41,272 nucleotides of DNA from an uncultured Muribaculaceae bacterium (GCA_905233915.1 CAJOFM010000018.1:1-41272); one strand, 5' to 3'. Counted from the stretch's first letter, positions 24,397 to 36,757 are shown. The notes: generated by a model not told the origin, from the sequence alone. Numbers and translations are program-made.

Positions 24397-25335
24397 TTAT
24401 TGTTGTGGGATTTTGCCATGGATGATGCTGTCGATGTGCAGTTTGATGGGGCGCAAGGTGTTAAGGCTGTCGGCCTTGAGTGTCTTCTTGCGGAATTGCG
24501 ACTGGACGGGCTCGACTTCATTAATGTTAACTTCGTTGAGGCGTTCGTCGGCAAAAGCCTCGACTTCCTCATACTTGATGTCCATCATTTTAGCGCTCTT
24601 CTGATTGAGGTATCGGTACTTGGCGGCCAGATATTCAAGCCAATACTGCCTGACGTGGAAACTCTCGATTTTCTGCCTGAAAACGTCATTTCGTAGCAAC
24701 TTGGTGCAGGTGCGCACGCCAGGGTGCTCTTCAGGATGCTCCAGTACATCGTTTACAGCTTCCTCAAACCCCTTTACCCATTCTCTCCAATAGTTCTCAT
24801 CGGCATTCATCTCCGAGAAGCAAGAGCCCACGTTGTCGATGAACTGGAACTTCTGCATGTTTTTCCAGGTCTCGATGTTGCTGCTGAAAATGCTCTCGGC
24901 GGTCTTGTCGTGGGTTAAGAAATCGATACCGGCAATGACCTCATTGATTAGATCAACCATTTCGCTGGGAGGAATCAGGTCGAGAGAATCCTGAGGCAGA
25001 CTCAGCATCCAGGTCGCGATGGAGTCACGTCGTGCCATGCTGTTAGCCATTTCTTCTACCTTGCGTGAAAAAGTCTCGATATTGCCCATGACCATCATGG
25101 CCGACAGCTTGCGGTCCTTTAGGCGCTCACAATGGTTGACCAGGGCCGTCGATCCAAATGTCAGGATAATAGAAAGGGTGGTGGCCAGGAATTGTGATTC
25201 CCTGAACCATGAATGCAGCTTGCTTTTGAAGCTTGAGACAGGCTTTTTCGATTCAAGGGCCGATTCTCCGGTTTGAGGGGTCGGCTCATTCTTAGGAGCG
25301 GCGGCTTTTTTCTTTTTAGAGGAATGCTTTTTCAT
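24397..25335 (-). CDS. Membrane protein of unknown function
   Basis: 312 residues. A Lys/Ala-rich basic N-terminus (MKKHSSKKKKAAAPK) is followed by one membrane segment (about 50-67, LATTLSIILTFGSTALV) and a long, mostly helical extracytoplasmic part rich in Glu, Asn and Met, with no motif I recognise. It ends near HIDSIIHGKIPQQ. It shares the bidirectional terminator with mgtE and lies 27 bp downstream of the RNA methyltransferase, so the two may be co-transcribed. Confidence 0.7.
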   Translation of the reverse strand: MKKHSSKKKKAAAPKNEPTPQTGESALESKKPVSSFKSKLHSWFRESQFLATTLSIILTFGSTALVNHCERLKDRKLSAMMVMGNIETFSRKVEEMANSMARRDSIATWMLSLPQDSLDLIPPSEMVDLINEVIAGIDFLTHDKTAESIFSSNIETWKNMQKFQFIDNVGSCFSEMNADENYWREWVKGFEEAVNDVLEHPEEHPGVRTCTKLLRNDVFRQKIESFHVRQYWLEYLAAKYRYLNQKSAKMMDIKYEEVEAFADERLNEVNINEVEPVQSQFRKKTLKADSLNTLRPIKLHIDSIIHGKIPQQ

Positions 25336-25362
25336 TGTGATGTATCGTTAAGGGGTTAAAGG

Positions 25363-26169
25363 TCAATGTTGCGGGCGCAGTTCCCAAAAGGCGACTGCCG
25401 ATGCGGCAGCGACGTTGAGCGAGTCCACGCCATGTTGCATGGGGATGCGCACGACATAATTGGCGTCGCCGATGACCTCGTGGGCGAGGCCGTCGCCCTC
25501 GGTGCCCATGATCAGGGCCAACCGCGGCTCTTGTTTCAAAACAGGGTCATCGAGCGTGATGCTGTCGTCGCTCAGTGCCATGGCGGCAGTCTTGAACCCC
25601 AACGCGTTGAGCGACGGGGTCACATCGCCCTCGATCCATGTCCAGGGCACCAGGAATACCGACCCCATCGACACACGCACGGCGCGGCGGTTCAGCGGGT
25701 CGCAGGATGTGGGTGTCAACAACACCGCATCGATGCCTAGGGCGGCTGCCGAGCGGAAGATGGCACCGATGTTGGTTGTGTCGGTCACGCCGTCGATAAC
25801 CACAATGCGTTGAGCATCACGGCACACGTCGGTAACGGGGTGGGGCATAGGGCGCCGCATGGCACACAACACACCGCGGGTAAGGGTGTAACCCGTTAGG
25901 TCGGCCAGCAGTTCGCGCTCTCCAGTATAGACGGGGATGTCGCCGCACCGCTCGATGATGCCTGCTGCATCGCCCGTGATGTGACGGCGTTCGCACAGCA
26001 GCGACAGCGGCTCATAACCAGCATCGAGGGCTACGTGGATGACTTTGGGGCTCTCGGCGATGAAGATGCCCTTGTCGGGTTCCAGACGGTTGCGCAGCTG
26101 CGCTTCGGTGAGCGTGCCATAGACCTCGACCCCCGGTTGGTGCAGTGTAGTTATTTCAATAATCGGCAT
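25363..26169 (-). CDS. SpoU/TrmH-family RNA 2'-O-methyltransferase
   Basis: 268 residues. The N-terminal substrate-binding region (about 1-105) is followed by a SPOUT domain with the three usual motifs: NIGAIFRSAAALG (motif 1), LALIMGTEGDGL (motif 2) and IPMQHGVDSLNVAAASAVA (motif 3). It methylates a ribose 2'-OH in tRNA or rRNA using SAM; which position cannot be told. ATG 26169 was chosen because the upstream frame crosses an excellent promoter (26190-26221). Confidence 0.9.
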   Translation of the reverse strand: MPIIEITTLHQPGVEVYGTLTEAQLRNRLEPDKGIFIAESPKVIHVALDAGYEPLSLLCERRHITGDAAGIIERCGDIPVYTGERELLADLTGYTLTRGVLCAMRRPMPHPVTDVCRDAQRIVVIDGVTDTTNIGAIFRSAAALGIDAVLLTPTSCDPLNRRAVRVSMGSVFLVPWTWIEGDVTPSLNALGFKTAAMALSDDSITLDDPVLKQEPRLALIMGTEGDGLAHEVIGDANYVVRIPMQHGVDSLNVAAASAVAFWELRPQH

Positions 26170-26189
26170 AAAGTTGACAGAATATCCTA

Positions 26190-26221
26190 CAAAAGTACAA
26201 TTAAATGTAAATAATGCCAAA
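26190..26221 (-). promoter_or_regulatory. Promoter of the SpoU methyltransferase gene
   Basis: On the minus strand: TTTG (26221-26218), a 20-bp spacer and TACTTTTG (26197-26190). The initiation codon is 20 bp beyond. Confidence 0.8.
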
Positions 26222-26276
26222 TTGTGGACCATTTTTTGATTTTCATCAGTCCGTAGGTTAAATTTATGGAATTTAT

Positions 26277-26307
26277 TTTGTGATTTGGCGGATTTGCTGT
26301 AACTTTG
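26277..26307 (+). promoter_or_regulatory. Promoter of the small HTH gene and usp
   Basis: TTTG (26277-26280), a 19-bp spacer and TAACTTTG (26300-26307), 41 bp before ATG 26349. It is divergent from the methyltransferase promoter; the two -33 boxes are about 55 bp apart. Confidence 0.85.
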
Positions 26308-26348
26308 GGGAGTAATTAATCTCAAAACCAACAAATCCATATATCATT

Positions 26349-26600
26349 ATGTCAAAAACTATCACGTTCAACGAACTGAGGCGGATTAAAAATCGTCTGC
26401 CCGAAGGCTCCATACACGTTATCGCCGACAAACTCAACCTGCCGGTTCAGTCGGTGAGAAACTATTTTGGCGGGTCAAACTATGAGTTCGGAACCAACAT
26501 GGGCTTCCATCTGGAGCCTGGACCCGACGGTGGATATGTCGTTCTCGACGATCCGCAGATTTTGGACATGGCGCTCGAGATACTTGAGCAAGCCCAATGA
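26349..26600 (+). CDS. Small conserved HTH-like protein
   Basis: An 83-residue protein of a conserved Bacteroidetes family (MSKTITFNELRRIKNRLPEGS...). Residues about 20-42 (VIADKLNLPVQSVRNYFGG) read as a helix-turn-helix, suggesting DNA binding. The C-terminus (PGPDGGYVVLDDPQILDMALEILE) is short and acidic. Targets are unknown. It has a strong promoter of its own and lies 26 bp upstream of the universal stress protein gene, so the two probably form an operon. Confidence 0.8.
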   Translation: MSKTITFNELRRIKNRLPEGSIHVIADKLNLPVQSVRNYFGGSNYEFGTNMGFHLEPGPDGGYVVLDDPQILDMALEILEQAQ

Positions 26601-26626
26601 TTTAACACTAAACACCCGTATAACTG

Positions 26627-27730
26627 ATGGACAACAAAAACAATAACGACCCTAATCGGCTCATCACTGTCGCCATTCACTCGTTTGACCGCGCTGTGGA
26701 ACTCAAGGACACCCTCGAGGAAGAAGGTATCGAGGTGAAGTTGCACAACGTCAACCTCGACGAGAAAGTGCTGGGATTTGGCGTGAGGGTGCGCATCCGC
26801 GAACGTGACCTGCCGCTGGCCTTGCAGATTATCGAGTCGCCCGAGACCACATCCTCTGACCGCCGCACCGTGTTGCTGCCAGTGGATTTCAGTAAGTACA
26901 CACTCAAGTCGGTGAAACTGGGCATGGAGTATGCGCGCCGCAGCCGTGGCCGCGTGGTGTTGTTGCACAGTTACATCAACGAGCGCCGCACGTTGTCATT
27001 GCCCTTCGGCAGCGATCGTTATGAGAGTCCCGAGGATGATTTTAAGGATATCAAGAAGGATGCCCACCGCCGCATGGATGAATTCACTCAACTCATCCAG
27101 GAAAAAATCAAGGCGGGAGAACTGCCCAAGGTGAAAATCGAGACCAAGGTGACTGAGGGCATTCCAGAGGAACAGATTTTGCACTTTGCCAAGAAATATG
27201 ACGTTTCGCTCATCGTGATGGGCACCAGTGGCACCAACCGCCGCCGTCAGAACCTGATTGGCAATGTGGCGGGCGAGGTGATGGATGCCTGCAAGTTCCC
27301 CATCTTCACCGTGCCTATCGGTATGCCCGACATCGGCCTGGCCGACATCACGCGAGTCGTGTTCTTCTCCAACCTCATCCAGCAGGACATGATGTCGCTC
27401 GACAGGTTTGCCCGCTTGTTCAATATGCGTGGTGTGGAAGTGACGATTATCCCTGTTATCGATAAGAAAGACCGCCGTCTGGTGGATCAGTCGCTGCAAC
27501 AGCTGGCGCAGTATTGCCGTGAGCATTACCCCGAGTGCACATTCAAGACCAAGCGCATCGCCACCAAGGCCTTTGTTGACAACGTGTCACAATTCATCAT
27601 CGACGAGGGCATTCAGCTGATTGCTGTCCCCAACAAGAAGTCGAGCATCTTCTCGCGCTTGTTCAATCCCAGCATCGCCCATCGTGTCCTGTTCCAGACC
27701 GATACCCCGATGCTTGTGGTTCCCGTGTGA
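26627..27730 (+). CDS. Universal stress protein with two UspA domains and N-terminal DUF2007-like domain
   Basis: 367 residues. The N-terminal 75 residues (LITVAIHSFDRAVELKDTLEEEGIEVKLHNVN...) look like the DUF2007 putative signalling domain. The first UspA domain (about 83-225) holds the ATP-binding signature VMGTSGTNRRRQNLIGNVAGEVM. The second (about 232-367) is degenerate at that loop. Tandem Usp proteins of this kind act in the cytoplasm in stress survival. It sits in an operon-like pair with the small HTH gene. Confidence 0.85.
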   Translation: MDNKNNNDPNRLITVAIHSFDRAVELKDTLEEEGIEVKLHNVNLDEKVLGFGVRVRIRERDLPLALQIIESPETTSSDRRTVLLPVDFSKYTLKSVKLGMEYARRSRGRVVLLHSYINERRTLSLPFGSDRYESPEDDFKDIKKDAHRRMDEFTQLIQEKIKAGELPKVKIETKVTEGIPEEQILHFAKKYDVSLIVMGTSGTNRRRQNLIGNVAGEVMDACKFPIFTVPIGMPDIGLADITRVVFFSNLIQQDMMSLDRFARLFNMRGVEVTIIPVIDKKDRRLVDQSLQQLAQYCREHYPECTFKTKRIATKAFVDNVSQFIIDEGIQLIAVPNKKSSIFSRLFNPSIAHRVLFQTDTPMLVVPV

Positions 27731-27751
27731 TGCCATCTATCTGTCTTTTCA

Positions 27752-28204
27752 ATGAATTATAACGAACTGGTCGAGAACCTGCTTGAGCGGCCCTATTGGG
27801 TCATTGACTTCCTGCCCATGCAGGTGCCACAAGGTGCCCGAGGGCAATTCTTTGCCATAGAGCAATATTATCTCACAGAGCCACGGCATGAGCGTTTATG
27901 CCGCCAGTTTGCCGATGTCCTTTTGAAACTGAACTGTTACCATGACCTGACGGTAAATCACGGTGGTGACGACTGGGTCAAGAACCCCGAGCCCGAAACC
28001 TTGGTCGCCTGGCTCAACGAGGCTTTGCAACATGGTCACCTGTGTGCCTTGATAGACGAGGGCGATTCTCTTATCACTGCCAGCGGCGGCGATCTTTGCA
28101 TGACCCTCTACAACCCGTCGCCCGACCTGCTGTCGTTAGTCAAACAACTGGCAACAGCAGCTGGTCTCTTTCTGTGGCAACCCAAAGATGGCAATAATTG
28201 TTGA
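27752..28204 (+). CDS. Conserved protein of unknown function
   Basis: 150 residues with no signal peptide or membrane segment. It begins NYNELVENLLERPYWVIDFLPMQVP and has tryptophan- and leucine-rich helices. A compact cytoplasmic protein of this pattern is found in other Bacteroidales, but I know of no assigned role. It starts 21 bp after the usp gene and ends inside a terminator hairpin, so it is likely the last gene of that operon. Confidence 0.7.
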   Translation: MNYNELVENLLERPYWVIDFLPMQVPQGARGQFFAIEQYYLTEPRHERLCRQFADVLLKLNCYHDLTVNHGGDDWVKNPEPETLVAWLNEALQHGHLCALIDEGDSLITASGGDLCMTLYNPSPDLLSLVKQLATAAGLFLWQPKDGNNC

Positions 28205-28224
28205 TTCTAGTCAACAATTTTTCT
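28196..28224 (+). terminator. Terminator overlapping the stop codon of the preceding gene
   Basis: AATTGTTGA (28196-28204) pairs with TCAACAATT (28211-28219), followed by TTTCTC. The TGA stop of the 150-residue protein is the end of the left arm. A second palindrome with the same core, TTGTTGATT-GA-AATCAACAA, lies at 28230-28249. Confidence 0.75.
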
Positions 28225-28327
28225 CATTTTTGTTGATTGAAATCAACAATCTTGAGACTTTTGCTTAAATTTGAGTGTTATAATTTGTACTTAATTCAAT
28301 AACAATAAAGACTGTATAAAAGAGAAT

Positions 28328-29431
28328 ATGGATCGTTCTTCACAGATAATCAGAACCAGTTGGATTGGCATTATCGCCAATGTGTTGCTTGCCGCGTTCA
28401 AGGCTGTTGTCGGCCTGTTGGCCAGCTCGGTAGCCATCGTCATGGATGCGGTGAACAACCTGAGCGATGCGCTCTCGAGTGTCATCACCATTGTGGGCAC
28501 CAAACTCTCGCAGCGTCCAGCCGACAGGAAACACCCCTTCGGGTTCGGGCGAATCGAGTATTTCAGCGCCATCATCATCGCTGTCATTGTGCTCTCGGCT
28601 GGTGTGACGTCGCTCATCGAATCCATCAAAAAAATCATTGAGCCGACCGCACCCACCTATACCACTGTCACGCTCATCGTCATCATCGTGGCCATCGTCG
28701 TGAAACTGGTGCTTGGTAGGTATGTCAAGTCACAAGGTGAGAAACTCAAGAGCGACGCACTCATCGCTTCGGGCTCCGATGCCCTGTTCGATGCTGTCAT
28801 CACGCTGGCAACGCTCATTTCGGCGGGCGTGATGCTGTTGTGGAATTTTTCGCTCGACGGCATCCTGGGAGCATTGATCTCATTGGTTATCATCAAGGCT
28901 GGTATCGAGATGTTAGCCTCGCCTGTCAACGAGTTGCTCGGTGCCAAGATTTCGCCTGAACTGCTCTCGCAAATCAAGCGGGAGGTCAACGATTTTGACG
29001 GTGTTCACGGCGTGTTTGACATCATTGTACACAACTACGGCCCCGATGTGCAAATCGGTTCGCTGCACATCAACGTCATGGACACGATGAACGCCCACCA
29101 GATTCATGGCCTCACGCGCCGCATCAGCGAGGAAATGTTTGCCCGTCACGGTATCATCATGACCGTCGGCGTGTATGCGGTCGCGACGGGCGATAACAAG
29201 CGCGCCCAGTTGCAGCACACCCTCATGCAGGCCGCTGCAGCCCATGAGCACGTCGAACAGGTGCACGGCTTTTACTACTTTGAAGACGAGCGACGCGTTT
29301 CAATTGACATTGTCCCCGACATCAGCATCCACGATGATGCTGCCTTTATCAAGGAACTCACCGAGAAACTGCAGCCCCTTGTTCCCGATGACAAGGTTTC
29401 CATCGTCATCGACCACAACTACAGCGAGTAG
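28328..29431 (+). CDS. Cation diffusion facilitator metal exporter
   Basis: 367 residues of the CDF family, which exports Zn2+, Fe2+, Mn2+ or similar in exchange for protons. There are about six membrane helices in the first 200 residues. The metal site motifs are DAVNNLSDAL in helix 2 and SDALFDAVITLA in helix 5, with the conserved HPFGFGRIEY between. The C-terminal cytoplasmic domain (about 205-300) has HGVFDIIVHNYGPD and a His-rich VMDTMNAHQIH. The N-DxxxD type does not by itself fix the metal. No regulator is adjacent. Confidence 0.92.
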   Translation: MDRSSQIIRTSWIGIIANVLLAAFKAVVGLLASSVAIVMDAVNNLSDALSSVITIVGTKLSQRPADRKHPFGFGRIEYFSAIIIAVIVLSAGVTSLIESIKKIIEPTAPTYTTVTLIVIIVAIVVKLVLGRYVKSQGEKLKSDALIASGSDALFDAVITLATLISAGVMLLWNFSLDGILGALISLVIIKAGIEMLASPVNELLGAKISPELLSQIKREVNDFDGVHGVFDIIVHNYGPDVQIGSLHINVMDTMNAHQIHGLTRRISEEMFARHGIIMTVGVYAVATGDNKRAQLQHTLMQAAAAHEHVEQVHGFYYFEDERRVSIDIVPDISIHDDAAFIKELTEKLQPLVPDDKVSIVIDHNYSE

Positions 29432-29451
29432 TTATCCTCGCTGCGCTCGCA

Positions 29452-29480
29452 GGTTAGAGTTTAAAGTTTAAAGTTTAAAG
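29452..29480 (+). repeat. Heptamer array, unit TTTAAAG
   Basis: About four units lie between the CDF stop and the palindrome that starts at 29481. Confidence 0.75.
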
Positions 29481-29523
29481 TGGCATCCGCATTCTGAATG
29501 GGAGAATCAGAATGCGGATGCCA
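29481..29523. terminator. Perfect 17-bp GGCATCCGC palindrome between convergent genes
   Basis: TGGCATCCGCATTCTGA (29481-29497) pairs with TCAGAATGCGGATGCCA (29507-29523) over a 9-nt loop. It is placed to end both the CDF gene and, after the array, the GH2 gene. Confidence 0.65.
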
Positions 29524-33507
<3,984 letters not shown>

Positions 33508-33519
33508 TTCAGCAGAAAT

Positions 33520-33559
33520 AACTGTTAACTATTAACTGTTCACTGTTAACTGTTCACTC
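33520..33559. repeat. Heptamer array, unit CTGTTAA/CTGTTCA
   Basis: About five and a half units between kdsB and the LUD gene. The unit is that of the long array at 29524, and the array abuts the LUD stop at 33562. Confidence 0.8.
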
Positions 33560-33561
33560 AA

Positions 33562-34200
33562 TCAGTATCCCCAGTTCTCACCAACGAGGATGACGGTGTG
33601 GCGATGGACCGGGAAACTGTTGCGTGTGAAGTGGACATAGTTGCAGATGCACTGCGGGCTGTTGCAGTTGTGGCACACGCCGTCGAGGCGGCAGGGCGTG
33701 TCGCAGCCCAGGCGTGCCGTATTGATGGGCGCTGCAACGTTGCGGGCACGGGCGAGCGCTGCCTCGATAGTGGGCGCTACCTTGTTCATGCCGATGATGT
33801 GGATGACGTTGTGAGGGCCCCACGTGATAGCGGCGACGCGGTTGCCACGGCCGTCGATGTTGACGATGACGCCGTCCTGGGTAATAGCATTGGCGCTGGT
33901 GAGGAAGTAGTCCACATCCATCGCGTCAAGGTAGCATTGGCGCTTCTCGTCGTTAGTTTCGGCCTTGTCGCGGTCGATGACCTTGTAGTTGCCGCTCTCG
34001 ATGAGTTCTTTGGTCAACCCCATCTCACGGATGGTCTGTGAGCCTCCCCATGAGACGCTGCTGCCCTCGGGCATGAGTGATTTGACTAGTTTGATGGCCT
34101 CGTCTGCAGTGGCGCAGTAGTGGGCGTTAAAGTTGCGGCGTTCCAGATGCTTGATGATGCGTCCGGCCAGCAGTTCGTTATGAATGTCGATAGGTGTCAT
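33562..34200 (-). CDS. LUD-domain (LutC/YkgG-like) protein
   Basis: 212 residues of the LUD (DUF162) family. Motifs are SSVSWGGSQTIREMGL, DVDYFLTSANAITQDGVIVNIDGRGNRVA and GPHNVIHIIGMNKV. In lactate utilisation systems LutC works with LutA and LutB, but neither is present here, and stand-alone members have no settled role. The C-terminus carries five or six cysteines (CDTPCRLDGVCHNCNSPQCIC), which could bind a metal or cluster; typical LutC lacks this. Confidence 0.85.
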   Translation of the reverse strand: MTPIDIHNELLAGRIIKHLERRNFNAHYCATADEAIKLVKSLMPEGSSVSWGGSQTIREMGLTKELIESGNYKVIDRDKAETNDEKRQCYLDAMDVDYFLTSANAITQDGVIVNIDGRGNRVAAITWGPHNVIHIIGMNKVAPTIEAALARARNVAAPINTARLGCDTPCRLDGVCHNCNSPQCICNYVHFTRNSFPVHRHTVILVGENWGY

Positions 34201-34201
34201 A

Positions 34202-34241
34202 TTTAGTTTAGAGTTTAGAGTTTAATGTTTAGAGTTTAGAG
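34202..34241. repeat. Heptamer array, unit TTTAGAG
   Basis: About five and a half units fill the gap between the LUD start and the stop of the DedA-type gene at 34246. Confidence 0.8.
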
Positions 34242-34245
34242 ATTT

Positions 34246-34713
34246 TTAGAAGATGCTGATGAGTTTTAGAGAGCCCCAAATGACTACGGCATAGCGGATG
34301 AGCTTGCCGATTGTCATCGTGACCAGGACGATCCACGGGTTGGAGCGCACGTAGCCCAGGGAGACGCTGATGGCCGTGCCCAACATGGGCACGAAGGCAA
34401 AGAATCCCATCCAAGCGCCTCGGTTATGCATGAAGTGCAGGGCTCGGTTGAGTTTCTCCTCGCTCACGTGGGCATATTTCTCTATCCACTCGATTTTACC
34501 CAGATGCCCCAACCAGTAGCACGTCATGCCGCCGCTCACGTTGCCGGCAAGCGCCACAAACAGGCTGGTAACGGGGCTCATGTGCAACGGCCCCACGCAG
34601 GCGATGACCAGCGCCTCGCTGCTGAAGGGCACAATGCTGCCTGCCAGGAACGATCCCAGGAACAGTCCCAGGTATCCCCATTGAGTAAAAAAGTGAATTA
34701 ACGCGTCGAGCAT
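34246..34713 (-). CDS. DedA/SNARE-associated family membrane protein (YqaA type)
   Basis: 155 residues with four or five hydrophobic segments. It has the typical GxLGSFLAGSIVPFSSEALVIAC entrance helix, ALAGNVSGGMTCYWLGHLG and the later FFAFVPMLGTAISVSLGYVR with FxRFxPxxxxxxS-like spacing. DedA-superfamily proteins include undecaprenyl-phosphate and phospholipid transporters; the short YqaA subgroup is not well characterised. The two flanking genes give no clear functional hint. Confidence 0.85.
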   Translation of the reverse strand: MLDALIHFFTQWGYLGLFLGSFLAGSIVPFSSEALVIACVGPLHMSPVTSLFVALAGNVSGGMTCYWLGHLGKIEWIEKYAHVSEEKLNRALHFMHNRGAWMGFFAFVPMLGTAISVSLGYVRSNPWIVLVTMTIGKLIRYAVVIWGSLKLISIF

Positions 34714-34761
34714 TCTGTGTGGATGGTTCTCTGTGCCGCAGCTGTACTGCGGCCACTGTTA

Positions 34762-35898
34762 TCACTTGAATAATAATTGGGTGAAGATGACCAGATAGTC
34801 GCGCCAGTTGGCCCACTCGTGGCCGGCGCCGCTCTCGTGATAGGTGTAGCGCAGGTGGTTCTTGTCAAGCATTGCCCTAAAGGCGGTATTGTCCTTGTAC
34901 AGGAAGTCGTCCTTGCCGATACCTATCCAGTACAGGCGGGGATGCTGCTTGAATTGGGTGACAAGCTTGGCTTCCAGGTCGTCATAGATTTTGCTCTTGC
35001 CTTGGTCCATGCGGCCGATAGCTGCCGAGAACAGGCCCACATAGGCGAAATCCTCTGGCTGGTTGGCGCTGATGTAGAGCGAGTGGTAGCCGCCCATCGA
35101 CAGGCCCGCAATAGCGCGGTTGCGCTTGCCGGTGCGTGTGCGGTAGTTGTTGTCCACCCACTGCATGATGTCCTTGAAACTCTGCTCAAACGTTCCGTCC
35201 ATCCAGTGCTTGTGGGCGAACGTGGGCTGCGCGTTGTTGTCGGGCGTCATGCCCGCAGCAGCCTGTTCATCGATGTTGCCGTTAGGCATGACGACAATCA
35301 TCGGCTCGGCATTGCCTGATGCGATGAGGTTGTCAATTATCTGCGCGGTGCGGCCCTGTTCCAGCCAAACGGTCTCGTCACCGCCCGAACCGTGCAACAG
35401 GTAGAAGACGGGATACTTTTGGCGGTCCTGGTCATAGCCTGGCGGCAGGTAGATCATCATGCGGCGCTTCATGCCCAGGGTGGGGGAGTCATACCACACG
35501 GCCCTGACTTCGCCATGAGGCACGTCATGCACTGCCATCGGGCAATCGCCCTTGGGGTCGAGGATGAACGTGTTCATCACGTTCTTCACGTCGCGCAACG
35601 TTTGGGCGTTATCGTTGTCGAGCACCTTCATGCCGTCGATGATGTAGTGGTACATATACAGGTCGGGCTCCAGGTCGCGCAGGGTGATGCTCCACGTCTC
35701 GTTGCCCGTGCGTTTCATCAGCGTGTCCACACGCGTGTCGATGATCAGGCGCACGGTATCGGCATCAGCAGCCTTGACTTTGAAGGTCACCGCTCCATCC
35801 TTGGCGATAGCAGGACTGTTCACTGTTGGGGAAAAGAACCCCTGTCCACTCATTGTGAGGGCCACAAGAGCGAAAAGAAAGAGGAAATACCGTTTCAT
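34762..35898 (-). CDS. Exported CE1-like esterase with N-terminal E-set domain
   Basis: 378 residues. Signal peptide MKRYFLFLFALVALTMSGQG; an N-terminal immunoglobulin-like/CBM48-type domain (about 30-115, VTFKVKAADADTVRLII and LYMYHYIIDG), then an alpha/beta hydrolase of the esterase D/feruloyl esterase (CE1) group. Its nucleophile is S267 (GLSMGG), with D (GKDDFL) and H (SGAGHEW) completing the triad. It probably removes acyl groups from a glycan. I chose ATG 35898; ATG 35910 is a possible alternative, both being downstream of the promoter. Confidence 0.88.
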   Translation of the reverse strand: MKRYFLFLFALVALTMSGQGFFSPTVNSPAIAKDGAVTFKVKAADADTVRLIIDTRVDTLMKRTGNETWSITLRDLEPDLYMYHYIIDGMKVLDNDNAQTLRDVKNVMNTFILDPKGDCPMAVHDVPHGEVRAVWYDSPTLGMKRRMMIYLPPGYDQDRQKYPVFYLLHGSGGDETVWLEQGRTAQIIDNLIASGNAEPMIVVMPNGNIDEQAAAGMTPDNNAQPTFAHKHWMDGTFEQSFKDIMQWVDNNYRTRTGKRNRAIAGLSMGGYHSLYISANQPEDFAYVGLFSAAIGRMDQGKSKIYDDLEAKLVTQFKQHPRLYWIGIGKDDFLYKDNTAFRAMLDKNHLRYTYHESGAGHEWANWRDYLVIFTQLLFK

Positions 35899-35923
35899 AA
35901 TATAGTTCATCTATTTGTTCATG

Positions 35924-35954
35924 CAAATATACAACAATTGCCCCATCATGCAAA
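35924..35954 (-). promoter_or_regulatory. Promoter of the esterase gene
   Basis: On the minus strand: TTTG (35954-35951), a 19-bp spacer and TATATTTG (35931-35924), a near-ideal Bacteroidetes promoter. Confidence 0.85.
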
Positions 35955-35989
35955 ATGATTACAGGGCAATTCACATTATATAACATGTT

Positions 35990-36693
35990 TTACATCCGGG
36001 CTTTGACGCGCTCCCAAGCATGGGAACCAAACAGGAAGCACTCGTGCATCGTCGAGAGCATTGTCCTGAAGCGGCTCATGGGTACGGTGAAGCTCAGTTC
36101 ATCCTTGCCCACCCAGGGGCGCACCGATGGGTCAAACAACCCGAGGAAGCATCGTTGGCCTTGACGCCGGTTCTCGACAACGGCCATCGACACCACGGTG
36201 CTGCAGCCCGACCCGAACCGCGCAACCACGGCATCGGGTTCGTTGGTGTCATAGAAGGCCCATCCGCACAGGCCAGACAACATGTCGGTCGTGGCATAGA
36301 ACATCACGCCCTCAAAGCCCTCAAGGCTCTCGGCCTGATCGGCTCTGACAAAGTTCAGGTAGGGCTTCGTGGCGCGAGGCATCTCCAGGCCCTTCACATA
36401 GTCTGCCACCATTTCTGGCGTGCGTTTATATTTCTCGGTCAATGAGACAAAGTTGGGTACTCGCTCGGGCATGTCACTAAACCCTGTTAGAGTTTGCCGC
36501 CCCCGCAGCCAATCACCTCGACACTCAAGGTCACGGGCGTGCCTTCGCGCGCCGTCTGCAGTCCCTTGAAGAATCAACCGCCAATCTTCGCTGTATCGGC
36601 CACTGGCGTGTCGCTGTAACCGAACAACAACGGCACCTGCGCCTGTTCGCCAAACGCCTCCCGATAACTCTCAATAAACTCCCGTAGTTCCAT
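35990..36693 (-). pseudogene. DUF169 family gene with TGA and a frameshift
   Basis: From ATG 36693 the frame reads MELREFIESYREAFGEQAQV... to residue 39 (KIGG), then TGA at 36574-36576 where relatives I recall have Cys (GCFFKG). The same frame continues FFKGLQTAREGTPVTL..VIGCGGGKL to a TAA at 36487-36489. Inserting one base there restores KLYTGFSDMPERVPNF and the rest of the protein to the TAA at 35990. Intact it would be about 234 residues. DUF169 proteins have no firmly assigned function. Two independent lesions argue for a decaying gene, although its C-terminal three quarters remain well kept. Confidence 0.82.
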
Positions 36694-36727
36694 ATATCAC
36701 ATATTTCGGTTAATCCATGAATCGTCA

Positions 36728-36735
36728 CAAAGATA
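36728..36735 (-). promoter_or_regulatory. -7 box of the DUF169 gene
   Basis: On the minus strand this reads TATCTTTG, 34 bp before the ATG. No TTTG is seen at -33. A plus-strand -7 box (TATCTTTG, 36758-36765) lies 22 bp away for the divergent gene. Confidence 0.5.
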
Positions 36736-36757
36736 TAAATAGTTTGACATATTTCCT

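Noticed and set aside
36574..36576. Selenocysteine at the TGA of the DUF169 gene
   Set aside because: No SECIS-like hairpin was recognised next to it, and the separate 1-nt deletion downstream makes decay the simpler explanation.
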